This document shows positions 1-10,226 of a stretch of DNA of 64,000 nucleotides, piece by piece. Every line of letters starts with the position of its first letter. The first letter of the stretch is position 1. Location of the stretch: positions 1-64,000 of the forward strand of contig JBGCGJ010000021.1 in assembly GCA_045110675.1 (NCBI GenBank), given 5' to 3'. A program made the translations under genes and the position numbers. The stretch comes from JBALVT01 sp045110675 (GTDB lineage: Bacteria; Pseudomonadota; Gammaproteobacteria; Pseudomonadales; Halieaceae). The notes beneath the pieces were generated by a model, which was not told the DNA's origin, searched no databases, and saw nothing but the letters and a program-made list of their open reading frames with translations.

Positions 1-3000
1 CTGCCGCAATCGGCATCCCAAAAAAACTATAAACTTCGAACGCTTCTGCGGCAGCCTGTGACTGGAACGGCGTGAAGAAGCCTGTATCCCAATCATATCG
101 CCAAGAGTTCTGAAAATCATGGGTAAAGCCAACCCGATTGATAAACTTAGATACAAAAGGGACACTGTCGTAGATTTTTAAATCTCCCTCTGGAGTCATG
201 CCGAAATTCGCGCCAAGCTTACTGTCAACTCCCGGCGTTCCAGGTTTTCGACCTCTCGTACCATCAAGCCTAACATCTCCATACTCATATCTGCACGTCT
301 GGGTCTCTGGACTGTTTGCACACGCCAGCAATTTTAATCGTGTACTAATTGTTCGAGTATACTCCCAACCAGTCCGTAGTATCGACGTAGCCAAGCTAAG
401 TCGAAATCCATCAGCGAAGCTTCCACCGCTAGCTCTCGAAGTTACTCCCCCAGCAATACTATTGGTAGCAATTCGACTATAGCTCCATTGATCTCCAAAG
501 TGGCCGCCAATTCCTCCAAAAACCGCGCCAGAAAAAGCGCCTTTGACTCCAGAAGAAAGTGCGTCTCCAGCGCTGGCACCATTGAAAGCAGCGGTCGCCA
601 CTCCAGCGGCAAATCCCGCAGACGCTCCTCCAACTACGCCTCCCAAGATCGCTGCATTAGCAGATGCCGATACAATGTTCGCCTGCGTTACGCTGGCGGC
701 CGGAGCAAAGGCGTAAAATGCCGCATTACTCGCCCATGCAGATGCCGCACCATAGGTCAGTGCCGCGATAGCAACGACTGCGCCAACCTTGACGACGTCC
801 TTGAAACTAAAATATCCAGTGGGGTCAGTATACGCCAACAGATTATTATGCACGTAGCTGTAACGGTTATAACCTTGAGTATTTGTCACACCATCAACAA
901 ACGGATCCGCCTGCAAAAACCTCCCCAAAACCGGATCATAAATCCGCCCGTTCATGTGAATCACGCCTACCTGATCCAACATTTCATGTCCTGTGAATCC
1001 ACGGGTCGTAGTCGACGTATCAAAATTCATCAATTCGGAGGCTGATAGGTCTAATCCATTTATGCCACGGCGCTTACCCCAGGCATCGAATTCATAAAAT
1101 TGTCTTTCTGATCCATTCTTATCCGTGGTGACATCTAGAGATCCCAGGTGATCTTTTAGTATGTAGTTTGTGACGGACGCGGTATCGGTCTGGTTCACGC
1201 TGAGCGTTATCACCACATTACCCAAATGTCGCTTGATCAGTTCGCTGCCGTCCGGTTTGGTTATTTTCTCCACGTTTCGTAGATAGCGTGTTTTCGTTTC
1301 CTGTGAGTTCGCCCTGTCTATCCTCATGTATCGAGAGCGGTTGGGACCGTATTGAAAACTCGTGACATGACCACCTTTTACGATGCGTATCGGCTTGTCG
1401 AATGTTGAATAAGTGAAAGTCCTGCCGGTGCTATCACTTTTCATATTGCCGTTGTTGTCGTATTGGTACTCAGCACCGTCGCCAGTATAAGTCACCGCAT
1501 GCGGCCTGAGTGTGCCACCTGAGTCATAGGTATAGGAACCCACATCAGATTTCCAGGTGATATTGCCCAGTGTGTTGTATCTCACTTCCCTGCCCGGCTT
1601 TCCCTGCACTTGTGAGCGGGTCATACGGTTGAGTGTGTCGTAAGTAAAATCTTCAGTGAAATTCCGATTGGGCGTGACGTTCTTGCGCTGCTTTAAATTG
1701 CCAACGGCATCCCAATCATATGCGTAGCCCTGAAGCTTAAGCCCTCCCAAATACTCAGGGTTTAGAACGCTGTTCATTGTCGCTAAACGGCCTGTGGCTG
1801 GATTGTACACACGGTTTTCGATCAGCCCGTTGCCATGCCTCGCCTTCGTTACGTTAACTCTGGCATCCATTTCTTTTACTTCGTAGTAAATGTCTTTGGG
1901 ATTGCCGTCTACATGAACGGCGTCGGTGATTTTTTCAAGGAAGCCATAAGTGTTGTAATGGGTTTGGGTAGCGCTGTTGTCCCACGAGCAATCGCCCCCG
2001 GCATCAAAGTTCTGGAAGACCCGACCGTATTGATCATAGGTTGTTTTGGCGCAGTGGTTATCACCCTCCTCCAGCTGCGTGGTAGTTATGCTCGGACGCC
2101 CCAGAGAATCGTAACCATAGGACTCGGAGTAGTACGAAGACAGATCGTCAACCGCAATAAGCGAGCCGCGACCACCTCCGGTCAGAGCGTTATTGAATGA
2201 CCAACGACTATCACTCTCGACACTGCCATCGGCCCTGCGGTCCACTCGCCGAATCATGCGCCCTAAAGCATCGTAGTTCATGGTGCTGGTCTGATTATTG
2301 CCGTTGGTTTGGATTTCCAATTCACCAAAGGCGTTGTACTCGTACTCCCAGTGACCTTTGTCGGGATCATCCATAATGGTTTTGCGCCCCAGCAGGTCAT
2401 AGTCCATGGTTACTAGAACATTATGCGGATCCGAAGAATTTCCCAGGTGTCTGACGCTCGCCAGGTTTCCATCGGCGTCGTAGCCGTAGCTAAGCCTTGC
2501 ATTTTCGTCATCGTAGACATCAACCAGCTCACCCAATACGTTAGTGACTTCTGTTTTCCTTTGACCCTTGGGATTCTCGGTAAGTGTTGATAATCCTAAA
2601 TAACTCGCTCTAACCGAAGTCAAAATTCCGGGTAGCTTGGTGCTGATTATCCGGCCCAAAATGTCGTAGCTGATCTCCGTCTTATAGACGGTTTCGCCAC
2701 TGCGGTAAGGTTCGGTGGTTTCCACCACTCGACCAAGATTGTCATAGTTGATATCGACAAAAGCCCAATCACCGGCAAACAAAAGGGTTGCGCGCCGAAC
2801 TTCCCGTTCCAGCAAATCGTAGTATGTCTTGCTCTCCGCTCCGCCTGCTTGTTTGGTATGCACAACATAAGCAGCCTGTGTGCGATTCGCTCCGGATGGG
2901 CAATGCAGATCGCAGGGTTTCATCAGAGTCAAACTGGATGCGCCATTGTCTTTGGAAACAAAGTAAGGTTTGCCCAGCGACCCATAGCGTGTATTGGTCG

Positions 3001-6000
3001 CCACGCCATTGATATCGAGCAACTGTGTCGGTAGTCCGAGTGCATCCCGTGCGGTCACCCATTGGGTGGTCTGGCCAACACTGTTTTTTTGCAGCGCCAT
3101 ATTGCGACCACCCGTTGCTGCGTCGTAGACACTTTCGGCGATTCGAATACCTGCTGAGCCCGAAGCTACGGCACCAACTTGTGTCACCTTTTTCCTATTT
3201 CCGAAAGTGTCGTATTGGTAGGTGGTCGTCAAGGTATATTCAGATTGGTTGGGCTCTATGGTCTCCGATTGCAACAAGCCCTTTTTTGCACCGTTGGTGA
3301 AGTAGCTGAAAGTAGATTCACGCACCGATGGTTCTTGACCTTCAAACCGATGCGTATTTACACGCGTATGTGTTAAGCGTCCCAGCTCTTTGTACCATTG
3401 AATATCTGCGCCGTAGGTGTTGGTCGTGCTTTCGAAATACACGTTAGCTCCCTCTCCGTCCTGTGTTGTCACGTCAACTGAAAGGGGGTTTCCGTAGAAG
3501 TCATAGCTAGTAACAGTCGCCACTTTTTGTAGCAAACCGCCAACACTCAGGGTACCGGGCGGCACGGTGTAACCACTTCCGGTGGAGTAGCTGGATTCAT
3601 CGCTGCGGGAAATAAAGGGCTGGTAAACCACGGCATTGTCGCCAGCCATAACAAGGATCTTAGCTTGTGAATCATTGTGCGATTCTTTTAGTAGCTGACC
3701 TTCTTTTGTTTCCACCCTGGTCACCAGCGAGTGTCCTATGAAGGGAAAGTCCTGACGGAACGTGGTGGTTGTCCTTAACCCCGTCTGAGCGTCAATCGTA
3801 CGAATCTTCTCGAAGCCCAGCAGTCCTCGACCAGCCGCTTGTATTTTAGCCTCACCGTAGAAGTAACTGATGCTGCTAGTGGCTTGCGGATTTCCGGCTA
3901 GAGGAGCGCTACTTGAAACTGCGTTCACTACATACAAAGGCGCCATTAACTCCAGGATCGGCGAATTCTTACCTAAGGTTTGCGCTCCCTCCGGCAGTGC
4001 TCTACCCCAGTCACCGTTCAGCGCCTGATAGAATTCAGAGCTCGTTTCCAGCAAATAGTCTGAACACCAATCATAACTGTGGCCCTCTGATATACAGGCC
4101 TCCGATGAACTGGTGGAGACTTCCACCCGAGCGTAGTGACCGCTAGTCGACAACGCTCCGTAGTGAATTCGCGTTTTTGCACCCAGTCCGTTGGTAATCT
4201 GTGCGATCATACCTCTGGGGTGATGAGCCCCCTTGCTGTGGTAGATATCCAAACTGGATTCTCTAAAGTGAAGATAATCCGCCACACCATCGCCGTTCAT
4301 ATCGGCGAAAAAACGCGACTGCCCAGCTCTCCCATTCGTGGCCTGATAATCGAAAGCCGCTGCAAAGCCATTTTGTTCAGGTAGCCACAATTTAACCGCC
4401 AGCTGATCACTTTGATCGTTATGCCAGGACACATCGGGATAGCCGTCCTGGTTATAATCAACCGTCAGGGGAACCCCTAAAATAGTCTCTCCCTCATTCG
4501 CCAGTGCGACTTTCGGTTCAAATCCAGCCCCAGTATTGATGCTATAAAACCAGTCTCCCGCATGATTTTCCATCAGCAGATCTGACAAACCATCGGCATT
4601 GATATCCACGGGCTGAATGCTGCGCATAGCACAGAAATAGCCCTCTCCTTGCTGCCGGAATAACGGTGAAGCGGGGCCTTGTGCGTATTCATCGAAGCCC
4701 TCTTCAGTGGCGATCATAATTCGGCACATTAAACTGACGCCTCGATTTGGATAATCGAATCGATCATTGGTCAGTAAGTCAACTTGGCCGTCACCGTTAA
4801 AGTCCGCACCAACTCCTCGACCATTTAGTGTAGTCACAGGATTTTGAGTGCCCAAGAAATTTGGCGTCGATGTGTTGAAGGCGATCGTTTCTGCTTCATC
4901 AAAGGCATAGAACTGATTGTCAGATGTATCGGTATCCCTGGCTGCGAGTTGACGCCGCACAATGGGTGCGCCCGCTGCAACGGTAGCGTCACGATAAACG
5001 AGATCTACCAGGCCATCTGAATTCAAATCGGCTAGGTGCAGCGACAACTCTTCATCTATTTTCACATCGAGATCGACGACACCTGCCCCCATCTCCGAAT
5101 CCGGACTGAAAGACTCCAATCGCCAGCCCTCCGCAGTCGCCATTGATAGAAAGACCAACAGGTTGTGGTTTTCTGTTCTTTGCAATAACACGTCCTGACG
5201 TCCGTCGGCGTTATAATCCAAGACATGTACTTTGTAGTTGGCGTGGTTGAGCGAATCGCGCCAGATAGTTCGTCGTGGACCAAAACCCGTACCGTTAGAC
5301 ACCGCGTAGTTCACTTTAGTGTCGTGAACATTGCCGTCCAGCTCATACTTTGGCTCAACCCAAACAATATCAGGCAGTCCATCGCCGTTGATGTCCGGAT
5401 ATTTAACATCGCTCACCAGGCGATTATCCCGATTCTCCAGTGTGGTTGTGCCTTCCGGCGATGCAGAATACCCGAAGCCGTAGGGTGTGCCAGGCATGGT
5501 CACTGTTTCGCCCTGTAAGGTGTAGTCGAGAGATTCACCGGTCACCTCCTCCGCACCGACCCAGGTAAACTGTGTGGGATTCAAACAGGTCGCGCCATTG
5601 CACTCTTGAACACCGCGTAAACGACTGAGCTTATTGAGACGACTGGCAGTTTCAGTTCCATAATTCAAGTGAAATTGACGTACTGCACTGGAGCCGTTAA
5701 ACACCTCTATGGTTTGCAAACGACGCGTAGTGGCAAACTGATACCCTGCGACATACCCGCGAACAGGGTCTGGCCGCTCGGTATTGTCGTAGTTAAAGAC
5801 GATGCGAGCGTTGTGGGAAGAACCCGTTCCAAACGCGTAACGAATTTCACCAATGCGGTGTCCATCGCTGTGGTCGCCGGTGTAGTGGTACTCAATATAG
5901 TTACCTTTACCACTACCGAAATTACCCAAGCTGTCTTGAAACTGGCTGAGAGCCCACGTCATCGTATGGTTGTTGTCGGATGTCTGGTGTTTCGAATTTG

Positions 6001-8506
6001 ACGTCGCGCCATAGTGACTCAACGAGCCGTCCTTGCGGCGAACTTCGAAAGAGACAGGCGCACCATCGCTACTGCCTATTGCAGTCACTTTCGCGAAACT
6101 GTCTATTTCTGTTTTGTAGGTGGAACCGGCGGCACCGTAGCCATCACCGCTTTCCAGGACGAGTCGTTGGCCATCCAGGCAAAAGCGGTCCTGAGAGGTC
6201 CAGGTTATGGGCCTCGCCTGATTGTCTTGTACCAGGGTTTGACGACAGCGGGTAATTGCCGACAAGCCCCCAATAGACCAACCTTTTCCCAGCAGACCGT
6301 TACCGGCCAAACTCGAGTAATTAAGCGATATTTCAGGGGCAATACCCGCTGTACCCGCCGGCACGGCAATAGGAAAGGAATACGTGGCAGCACCTGAATC
6401 ATCGACACGAAACTGTCCAGAGGTCGAACCAATTTTGTCCGAGGTGACGACCGCTGCATCGGTGATCGGCGGAGCCGACGCTATCTCCGGAGATGGAGCC
6501 GGCAAAACCCCACCGTCTGCAGGAGGGCTATAGGCCAACAACGTATGAGCATGAATCGGAGAGCAGTTGCCACTTAAGAAACCGGTACAGGCCTGAATCC
6601 AAAAATCATAAGTAGCTGGGTGCTCGAAATCGTGGACACCCGCTGAAATCTGCGTAAGTTGATCTGAGGTGATCAACGTTTCATCTGAATTCACAAAGGT
6701 AATAAAACCCTGGGGATTATTGTCTGCGTCATAGGGGATACCATCGATGCTGCTACGAATCCAATAGCCGGCTACATCTGACTCAGTAGATGGGTTCCAA
6801 CTTAATGTATAACCCACTTCTGTATCCTCAACAGTAAAACCGGAGGGGGTTAGCAGCGATCGGACCGTAATCAGTGCTGTTCCGGAATTAGGAGAACACT
6901 CTGTTTCCGTCGCACAGGGCGTTACAAGGTATTGATACAGTCCTGGCAGACTGAAATCTGTTGCACCCTGGTAGGCCGTCGTCAGTTGTTCAGAAGTCAC
7001 CGTCGTGGTGGATGCAGAAACATAGGTGAGGTAGCCGTAACCCGGCAGAGCAACACTATCGACATAGGCAGCAATTCTGTAGCCACCGGCACCCGTCACA
7101 GCACTCCAACTCAAGGTGTAGTTACCCGTATAGTTCTGATCCTTATTACTAATGGTAACGGCGGTGGGACCCGGCAGATCCGACGGGATTTCAACTTCAG
7201 CAAGCAGGGGTTGGCTGGCATTGCTACAGCGAGTTCCATTGTTCACACAGGCAGAAAGAAAGAACTCATAGCTCGCCGGCTGAGTGAAATCAATCGTGCC
7301 ACCACTAGCCGTATAAGCCTGTGTAAGCACTTGAGCGCTGATACTTGTGGCGTTGCTGCCGTCGATATAGGTAACGATGCCATAGCCAGGAGGTGTAGCC
7401 CCGTTTCGCGTCACAGCTACGACGTAACCGCTAGCATTCGCAGATACATTCCACTGCAGGCCGTAATCCCCGTTGCTAAGTTCACCCGTCAACGACAAGC
7501 CAGAGACGGCAGCTGGAGCCAAAATTGCCTGCTTGCTGACACTGGCGTACCCACCGCAAGGGCCCAATATCGAGACACAGGCACGCACGCGGTAAATATG
7601 CGTACCCGCACCCTGCACTGCCGGATACGCATAGGTCTTGGCAAGACTCGCATCGACCCACTCATTAACCGTCTCTGCACCGGCATGGGTGTGACTGACA
7701 TTGTAGCCAGCGACATCGGGCTGGCTAGACCACGTGAGCCGAGGTTCGTCACCCTCTATCAATACAGCAGGGGTTAGGGCGGCACCGGTCACCGCACCGG
7801 GAAGTGCCTGCATGGTCACTGTCTTTAGCGCAGCATTGCCGCAACCTCCCACGTAATTGACGCAGGCTACCACCGAATAAACATAGGTTCCGGGTGTCGT
7901 CAGTGTTTCAGCAAAATCACGAACCTGGTACCCCAGCCCAGCTATGACAACCGGCACGCCACCGTTGAGAGTGCGGGTAATGTAATAGACAGATGCAGCG
8001 GTAATATTACTCGCAGCAGACCACTTCAGATCAAAGGTCATCTCCCCATAGTTCTCTGTTGAAGTACTGTATGCCGTGTCGTTAATACGAAAATTGCCCG
8101 GAATGGTCGGCTGCGGGTGGACCACAATAGACCTGGCCCGGGCAGCGGGATCGCTGCAAGTGGCGTAGTTGTTCGTTGCGCAGGCAGAAATTTGATACAG
8201 GTAGTTGCCCGGCGCAAGACCTGACTCGTTAAAATTGAGATTCGAGTTATTTCCTATGGTAACGAGAGCCGGTGCGGCGCCATTCTTACTTCGATACAGA
8301 TAATAATAACTCGCTCCGGATGATTGAGAGCTCCCCCAACGCACTGTAAACGCGCCAGTGATATTCGGCATCGCTCCCGCAAGGGTCAAGCTACCGGGTG
8401 GGTTTGGTTTTTGAGGAACAGGAGGTGGGTTTCCCGGAGCGGCATGAGAGGTGGAAGCAAGTAATAGCGCGAGTAAGAAATAACAGGCCGAGAAAAAACG
8501 GGGCAT
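1..8506 (-). CDS. Giant secreted FN3-SpvB-FG-GAP-RHS repeat protein, C-terminus beyond window
   Basis: At least 2835 codons are open from the ATG at 8504-8506 (AAGGA eight bases upstream) to the left edge; no stop is seen. Residues 1-22 are a signal peptide ending SHA. About residues 30-680 hold six fibronectin-III-like modules of roughly 110 residues, each closing with a Cys pair (SACATNNYATCS, RACVSILGPCG). From about 690 comes an SpvB-type domain (LNYSSLAGNGLLGKGWSIGG). From about 1035 to 1410 there are repeated D-x-N-x-D-G motifs (DINGDGLPD, DMNGDGVAD) of the FG-GAP/VCBS type, then a TcdB-middle-like stretch, YD repeats, and an RHS core at about 2449-2563 (DHLGS to AYTDPTGYF). A Gly/Ala-rich tail follows, with the start of an unidentified tip domain. 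RHS cores form a shell around a C-terminal toxin; secretion by Sec and a polymorphic-toxin role are inferred. No PAAR or VgrG part is visible. Confidence 0.93.
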   Translation of the reverse strand, partial: MPRFFSACYFLLALLLASTSHAAPGNPPPVPQKPNPPGSLTLAGAMPNITGAFTVRWGSSQSSGASYYYLYRSKNGAAPALVTIGNNSNLNFNESGLAPGNYLYQISACATNNYATCSDPAARARSIVVHPQPTIPGNFRINDTAYSTSTENYGEMTFDLKWSAASNITAASVYYITRTLNGGVPVVIAGLGYQVRDFAETLTTPGTYVYSVVACVNYVGGCGNAALKTVTMQALPGAVTGAALTPAVLIEGDEPRLTWSSQPDVAGYNVSHTHAGAETVNEWVDASLAKTYAYPAVQGAGTHIYRVRACVSILGPCGGYASVSKQAILAPAAVSGLSLTGELSNGDYGLQWNVSANASGYVVAVTRNGATPPGYGIVTYIDGSNATSISAQVLTQAYTASGGTIDFTQPASYEFFLSACVNNGTRCSNASQPLLAEVEIPSDLPGPTAVTISNKDQNYTGNYTLSWSAVTGAGGYRIAAYVDSVALPGYGYLTYVSASTTTVTSEQLTTAYQGATDFSLPGLYQYLVTPCATETECSPNSGTALITVRSLLTPSGFTVEDTEVGYTLSWNPSTESDVAGYWIRSSIDGIPYDADNNPQGFITFVNSDETLITSDQLTQISAGVHDFEHPATYDFWIQACTGFLSGNCSPIHAHTLLAYSPPADGGVLPAPSPEIASAPPITDAAVVTSDKIGSTSGQFRVDDSGAATYSFPIAVPAGTAGIAPEISLNYSSLAGNGLLGKGWSIGGLSAITRCRQTLVQDNQARPITWTSQDRFCLDGQRLVLESGDGYGAAGSTYKTEIDSFAKVTAIGSSDGAPVSFEVRRKDGSLSHYGATSNSKHQTSDNNHTMTWALSQFQDSLGNFGSGKGNYIEYHYTGDHSDGHRIGEIRYAFGTGSSHNARIVFNYDNTERPDPVRGYVAGYQFATTRRLQTIEVFNGSSAVRQFHLNYGTETASRLNKLSRLRGVQECNGATCLNPTQFTWVGAEEVTGESLDYTLQGETVTMPGTPYGFGYSASPEGTTTLENRDNRLVSDVKYPDINGDGLPDIVWVEPKYELDGNVHDTKVNYAVSNGTGFGPRRTIWRDSLNHANYKVHVLDYNADGRQDVLLQRTENHNLLVFLSMATAEGWRLESFSPDSEMGAGVVDLDVKIDEELSLHLADLNSDGLVDLVYRDATVAAGAPIVRRQLAARDTDTSDNQFYAFDEAETIAFNTSTPNFLGTQNPVTTLNGRGVGADFNGDGQVDLLTNDRFDYPNRGVSLMCRIMIATEEGFDEYAQGPASPLFRQQGEGYFCAMRSIQPVDINADGLSDLLMENHAGDWFYSINTGAGFEPKVALANEGETILGVPLTVDYNQDGYPDVSWHNDQSDQLAVKLWLPEQNGFAAAFDYQATNGRAGQSRFFADMNGDGVADYLHFRESSLDIYHSKGAHHPRGMIAQITNGLGAKTRIHYGALSTSGHYARVEVSTSSSEACISEGHSYDWCSDYLLETSSEFYQALNGDWGRALPEGAQTLGKNSPILELMAPLYVVNAVSSSAPLAGNPQATSSISYFYGEAKIQAAGRGLLGFEKIRTIDAQTGLRTTTTFRQDFPFIGHSLVTRVETKEGQLLKESHNDSQAKILVMAGDNAVVYQPFISRSDESSYSTGSGYTVPPGTLSVGGLLQKVATVTSYDFYGNPLSVDVTTQDGEGANVYFESTTNTYGADIQWYKELGRLTHTRVNTHRFEGQEPSVRESTFSYFTNGAKKGLLQSETIEPNQSEYTLTTTYQYDTFGNRKKVTQVGAVASGSAGIRIAESVYDAATGGRNMALQKNSVGQTTQWVTARDALGLPTQLLDINGVATNTRYGSLGKPYFVSKDNGASSLTLMKPCDLHCPSGANRTQAAYVVHTKQAGGAESKTYYDLLEREVRRATLLFAGDWAFVDINYDNLGRVVETTEPYRSGETVYKTEISYDILGRIISTKLPGILTSVRASYLGLSTLTENPKGQRKTEVTNVLGELVDVYDDENARLSYGYDADGNLASVRHLGNSSDPHNVLVTMDYDLLGRKTIMDDPDKGHWEYEYNAFGELEIQTNGNNQTSTMNYDALGRMIRRVDRRADGSVESDSRWSFNNALTGGGRGSLIAVDDLSSYYSESYGYDSLGRPSITTTQLEEGDNHCAKTTYDQYGRVFQNFDAGGDCSWDNSATQTHYNTYGFLEKITDAVHVDGNPKDIYYEVKEMDARVNVTKARHGNGLIENRVYNPATGRLATMNSVLNPEYLGGLKLQGYAYDWDAVGNLKQRKNVTPNRNFTEDFTYDTLNRMTRSQVQGKPGREVRYNTLGNITWKSDVGSYTYDSGGTLRPHAVTYTGDGAEYQYDNNGNMKSDSTGRTFTYSTFDKPIRIVKGGHVTSFQYGPNRSRYMRIDRANSQETKTRYLRNVEKITKPDGSELIKRHLGNVVITLSVNQTDTASVTNYILKDHLGSLDVTTDKNGSERQFYEFDAWGKRRGINGLDLSASELMNFDTSTTTRGFTGHEMLDQVGVIHMNGRIYDPVLGRFLQADPFVDGVTNTQGYNRYSYVHNNLLAYTDPTGYFSFKDVVKVGAVVAIAALTYGAASAWASNAAFYAFAPAASVTQANIVSASANAAILGGVVGGASAGFAAGVATAAFNGASAGDALSSGVKGAFSGAVFGGIGGHFGDQWSYSRIATNSIAGGVTSRASGGSFADGFRLSLATSILRTGWEYTRTISTRLKLLACANSPETQTCRYEYGDVRLDGTRGRKPGTPGVDSKLGANFGMTPEGDLKIYDSVPFVSKFINRVGFTHDFQNSWRYDWDTGFFTPFQSQAAAEAFEVYSFFGMPIAA

Positions 8507-8691
8507 CGCAGATTTCCTTATCTGTGTTCATGAGACACCATCAGGACCACCTCTAGGCCCACCACTTTTCAATAGTGGCGAAACAAAACTAGCACATTGA
8601 ATTAGGAGAAAAAGCGATTGGCTGAATTAGACCAACTATGGGAAAGGCAAAAGGATTAGGATGTATTACACCGCTATCAGGGAGTAAAGCG

Positions 8692-8991
8692 ATGCACAAA
8701 ATATTATTTCTAATTGCCACTACTACAGTGGCGACAACAGCAGAAGCAAGTTTACCGGAACCACTATACAGCTACAAGAACACCTATATTTCCTGCGTAA
8801 ACACCGTTGTGGCGCAAACTCTAGAAGCCGGTAACGAAGTCAGCGAACCTCTATTGCGAACGGCTTGCATGCAAGAGTTGGCCACCCTGAGAGCGGTGGT
8901 TCCAGAAGGCATGACCTCATTCTTTTTCGATCAACTAAGAGAAGAAGTGAAGTCGAACGTGTACAGGCAAGTTGCGCCTCCATCACAATAG
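8692..8991 (+). CDS. Small secreted hypothetical protein (99 aa)
   Basis: I do not recognise the family. The chosen ATG at 8692 has GGGAGTAAAGCG just upstream and opens a signal peptide (MHKILFLIATTTVATTAEAS), which an upstream ATG at 8638 would bury. The mature part is about 80 residues, mostly polar and helical, with two cysteines (SCVN and TACMQ) that could pair in the periplasm. It is divergent from the RHS giant and 185 bp away, so the two could share a control region. It is not in the usual immunity position, which would be downstream of the RHS tip. No function is proposed. Confidence 0.7.
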   Translation: MHKILFLIATTTVATTAEASLPEPLYSYKNTYISCVNTVVAQTLEAGNEVSEPLLRTACMQELATLRAVVPEGMTSFFFDQLREEVKSNVYRQVAPPSQ

Positions 8992-9008
8992 CTGGCAGCA
9001 ACAAAAAA

Positions 9009-10130
9009 CTAGGGCGCCATCGCTTCAAAAGAATCAAACCCATAGGGTTCGTGATGGCCCATGCTCATGTTTTCAAACATGCCATAGGTCACTTCTCCCG
9101 TATTCAATTCAAAGCGGACTAGCGTTTCATACAACGGGCCCAAAGTTTTTCGTGCCTCGTGGGTACTGACATCAAAGTCAACTGCTTCGAGTTTGAATTT
9201 ACCGTGATGCTGCCCGTGCACCCAATCGGGATTTGGAAAGTAACCGGTCCCGGCAGCCAGGTAAGCGCAGCACAGCGCCTCGGCTTTTACGGTAACCGGG
9301 TTGCCCTCCTCATCGTCAAACAATAGTTCGGCAGTCTCCAATTCCCGGGTCCCACTTTTGTACTTAATACAGTGGCGGGGTTTGCCCAGTTGATGCACTG
9401 CCCCGCCCTTTTCGTAGCTGTCGATTTTTACGCACTCTTCAACTAATAAGCTGCCATCCGCATTCTCCTCGATAAATACTTTCAGTTGAAAATCCGGAAA
9501 TTGTAGCGGTGCCCACATATGGAAAAATCCAAAGTTCTCGATGTATTCGTTGATGCGAATTCCCATCGGCTCAGCTTCACCCACGGGCCTGATACCCCAT
9601 GAGTGATCTCTGACGCCCAGATAATCCTCGGGCGAGATGGCTATCTCTTCACCCCTTATATTCAAACGCCCCTGCCAGCGGCCCATTTGGGTATAGCGGG
9701 AGGTATCCATTGTGATGCGCGCGCCCTTGCGAACCACCGTCCGCGGTTCCTCCACGGCGGGAGCGGTACCCTCGAACCTCAGGTCAAAACTAATTTCATG
9801 CTCATTGTCATCGCAATGAATTCTGAGCACTTTCAGACTTTCAAGTACCTCCACCGAAAACGGTCCCACCGTTGTATCTGACCGATCCACCCCCAGCTCT
9901 CGCGAGCAGCGCAACACCTGTTGTTTGCCCTTATACACAATGCACACAAACGCATCGGTTGTGCCGAGGTTGGGATATTGCCCCATACCGAAGACCATGA
10001 AGAGCTCTCCCGACATAGGATGAAGATTGAAATAGTAGCGGTCGTAAAAATTTCGATCACTGGTCGATACCTGGTCAAAGGTTTCGGGGGTTTGATGAGC
10101 CAACGACTCGTCCATGGCACTAATGGGCAT
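9009..10130 (-). CDS. DUF7064/DUF7065-like protein
   Basis: This is a cytosolic-looking protein of 373 residues with no signal peptide or membrane segment. It is beta-rich and carries the stretch YLGVRDHSWGIRPVGEAEPM near its middle. A VRD-x-SWG-x-R signature is what I associate with the DUF7064/DUF7065 family, a lipocalin-like fold of unknown function often seen near lipid, steroid or xenobiotic metabolism genes. The ATG at 10130 is preferred over one at 10196 because GAGGAG lies seven to ten bases upstream. It is divergent from the PEP-utilising enzyme at 10337 across a 206-bp spacer containing a perfect 9-bp inverted repeat, so joint control is likely. The family assignment is from memory of the motif and function is unknown. 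Confidence 0.8.
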   Translation of the reverse strand: MPISAMDESLAHQTPETFDQVSTSDRNFYDRYYFNLHPMSGELFMVFGMGQYPNLGTTDAFVCIVYKGKQQVLRCSRELGVDRSDTTVGPFSVEVLESLKVLRIHCDDNEHEISFDLRFEGTAPAVEEPRTVVRKGARITMDTSRYTQMGRWQGRLNIRGEEIAISPEDYLGVRDHSWGIRPVGEAEPMGIRINEYIENFGFFHMWAPLQFPDFQLKVFIEENADGSLLVEECVKIDSYEKGGAVHQLGKPRHCIKYKSGTRELETAELLFDDEEGNPVTVKAEALCCAYLAAGTGYFPNPDWVHGQHHGKFKLEAVDFDVSTHEARKTLGPLYETLVRFELNTGEVTYGMFENMSMGHHEPYGFDSFEAMAP

Positions 10131-10226
10131 AACTACTCCTCGATCTCTTCTGTGACTAAGACAACAGCTTAGTGCAAACACGGTAGAGATAAACACGAAT
10201 AGTTAAACCATTGTTTCAAAACTAGT

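Noticed and set aside
198..7777. Many plus-strand open frames of 60-280 codons opposite the RHS gene, including 488-1045 and 6932-7777
   Set aside because: They lie opposite one continuous minus-strand frame with clear domains, and their translations are rich in rare residues and show no family motif. They are antisense shadows.
1..8506. Type VI secretion RHS effector
   Set aside because: There is a Sec signal peptide and FN3 modules at the N-terminus instead of PAAR, and no T6SS gene is nearby.
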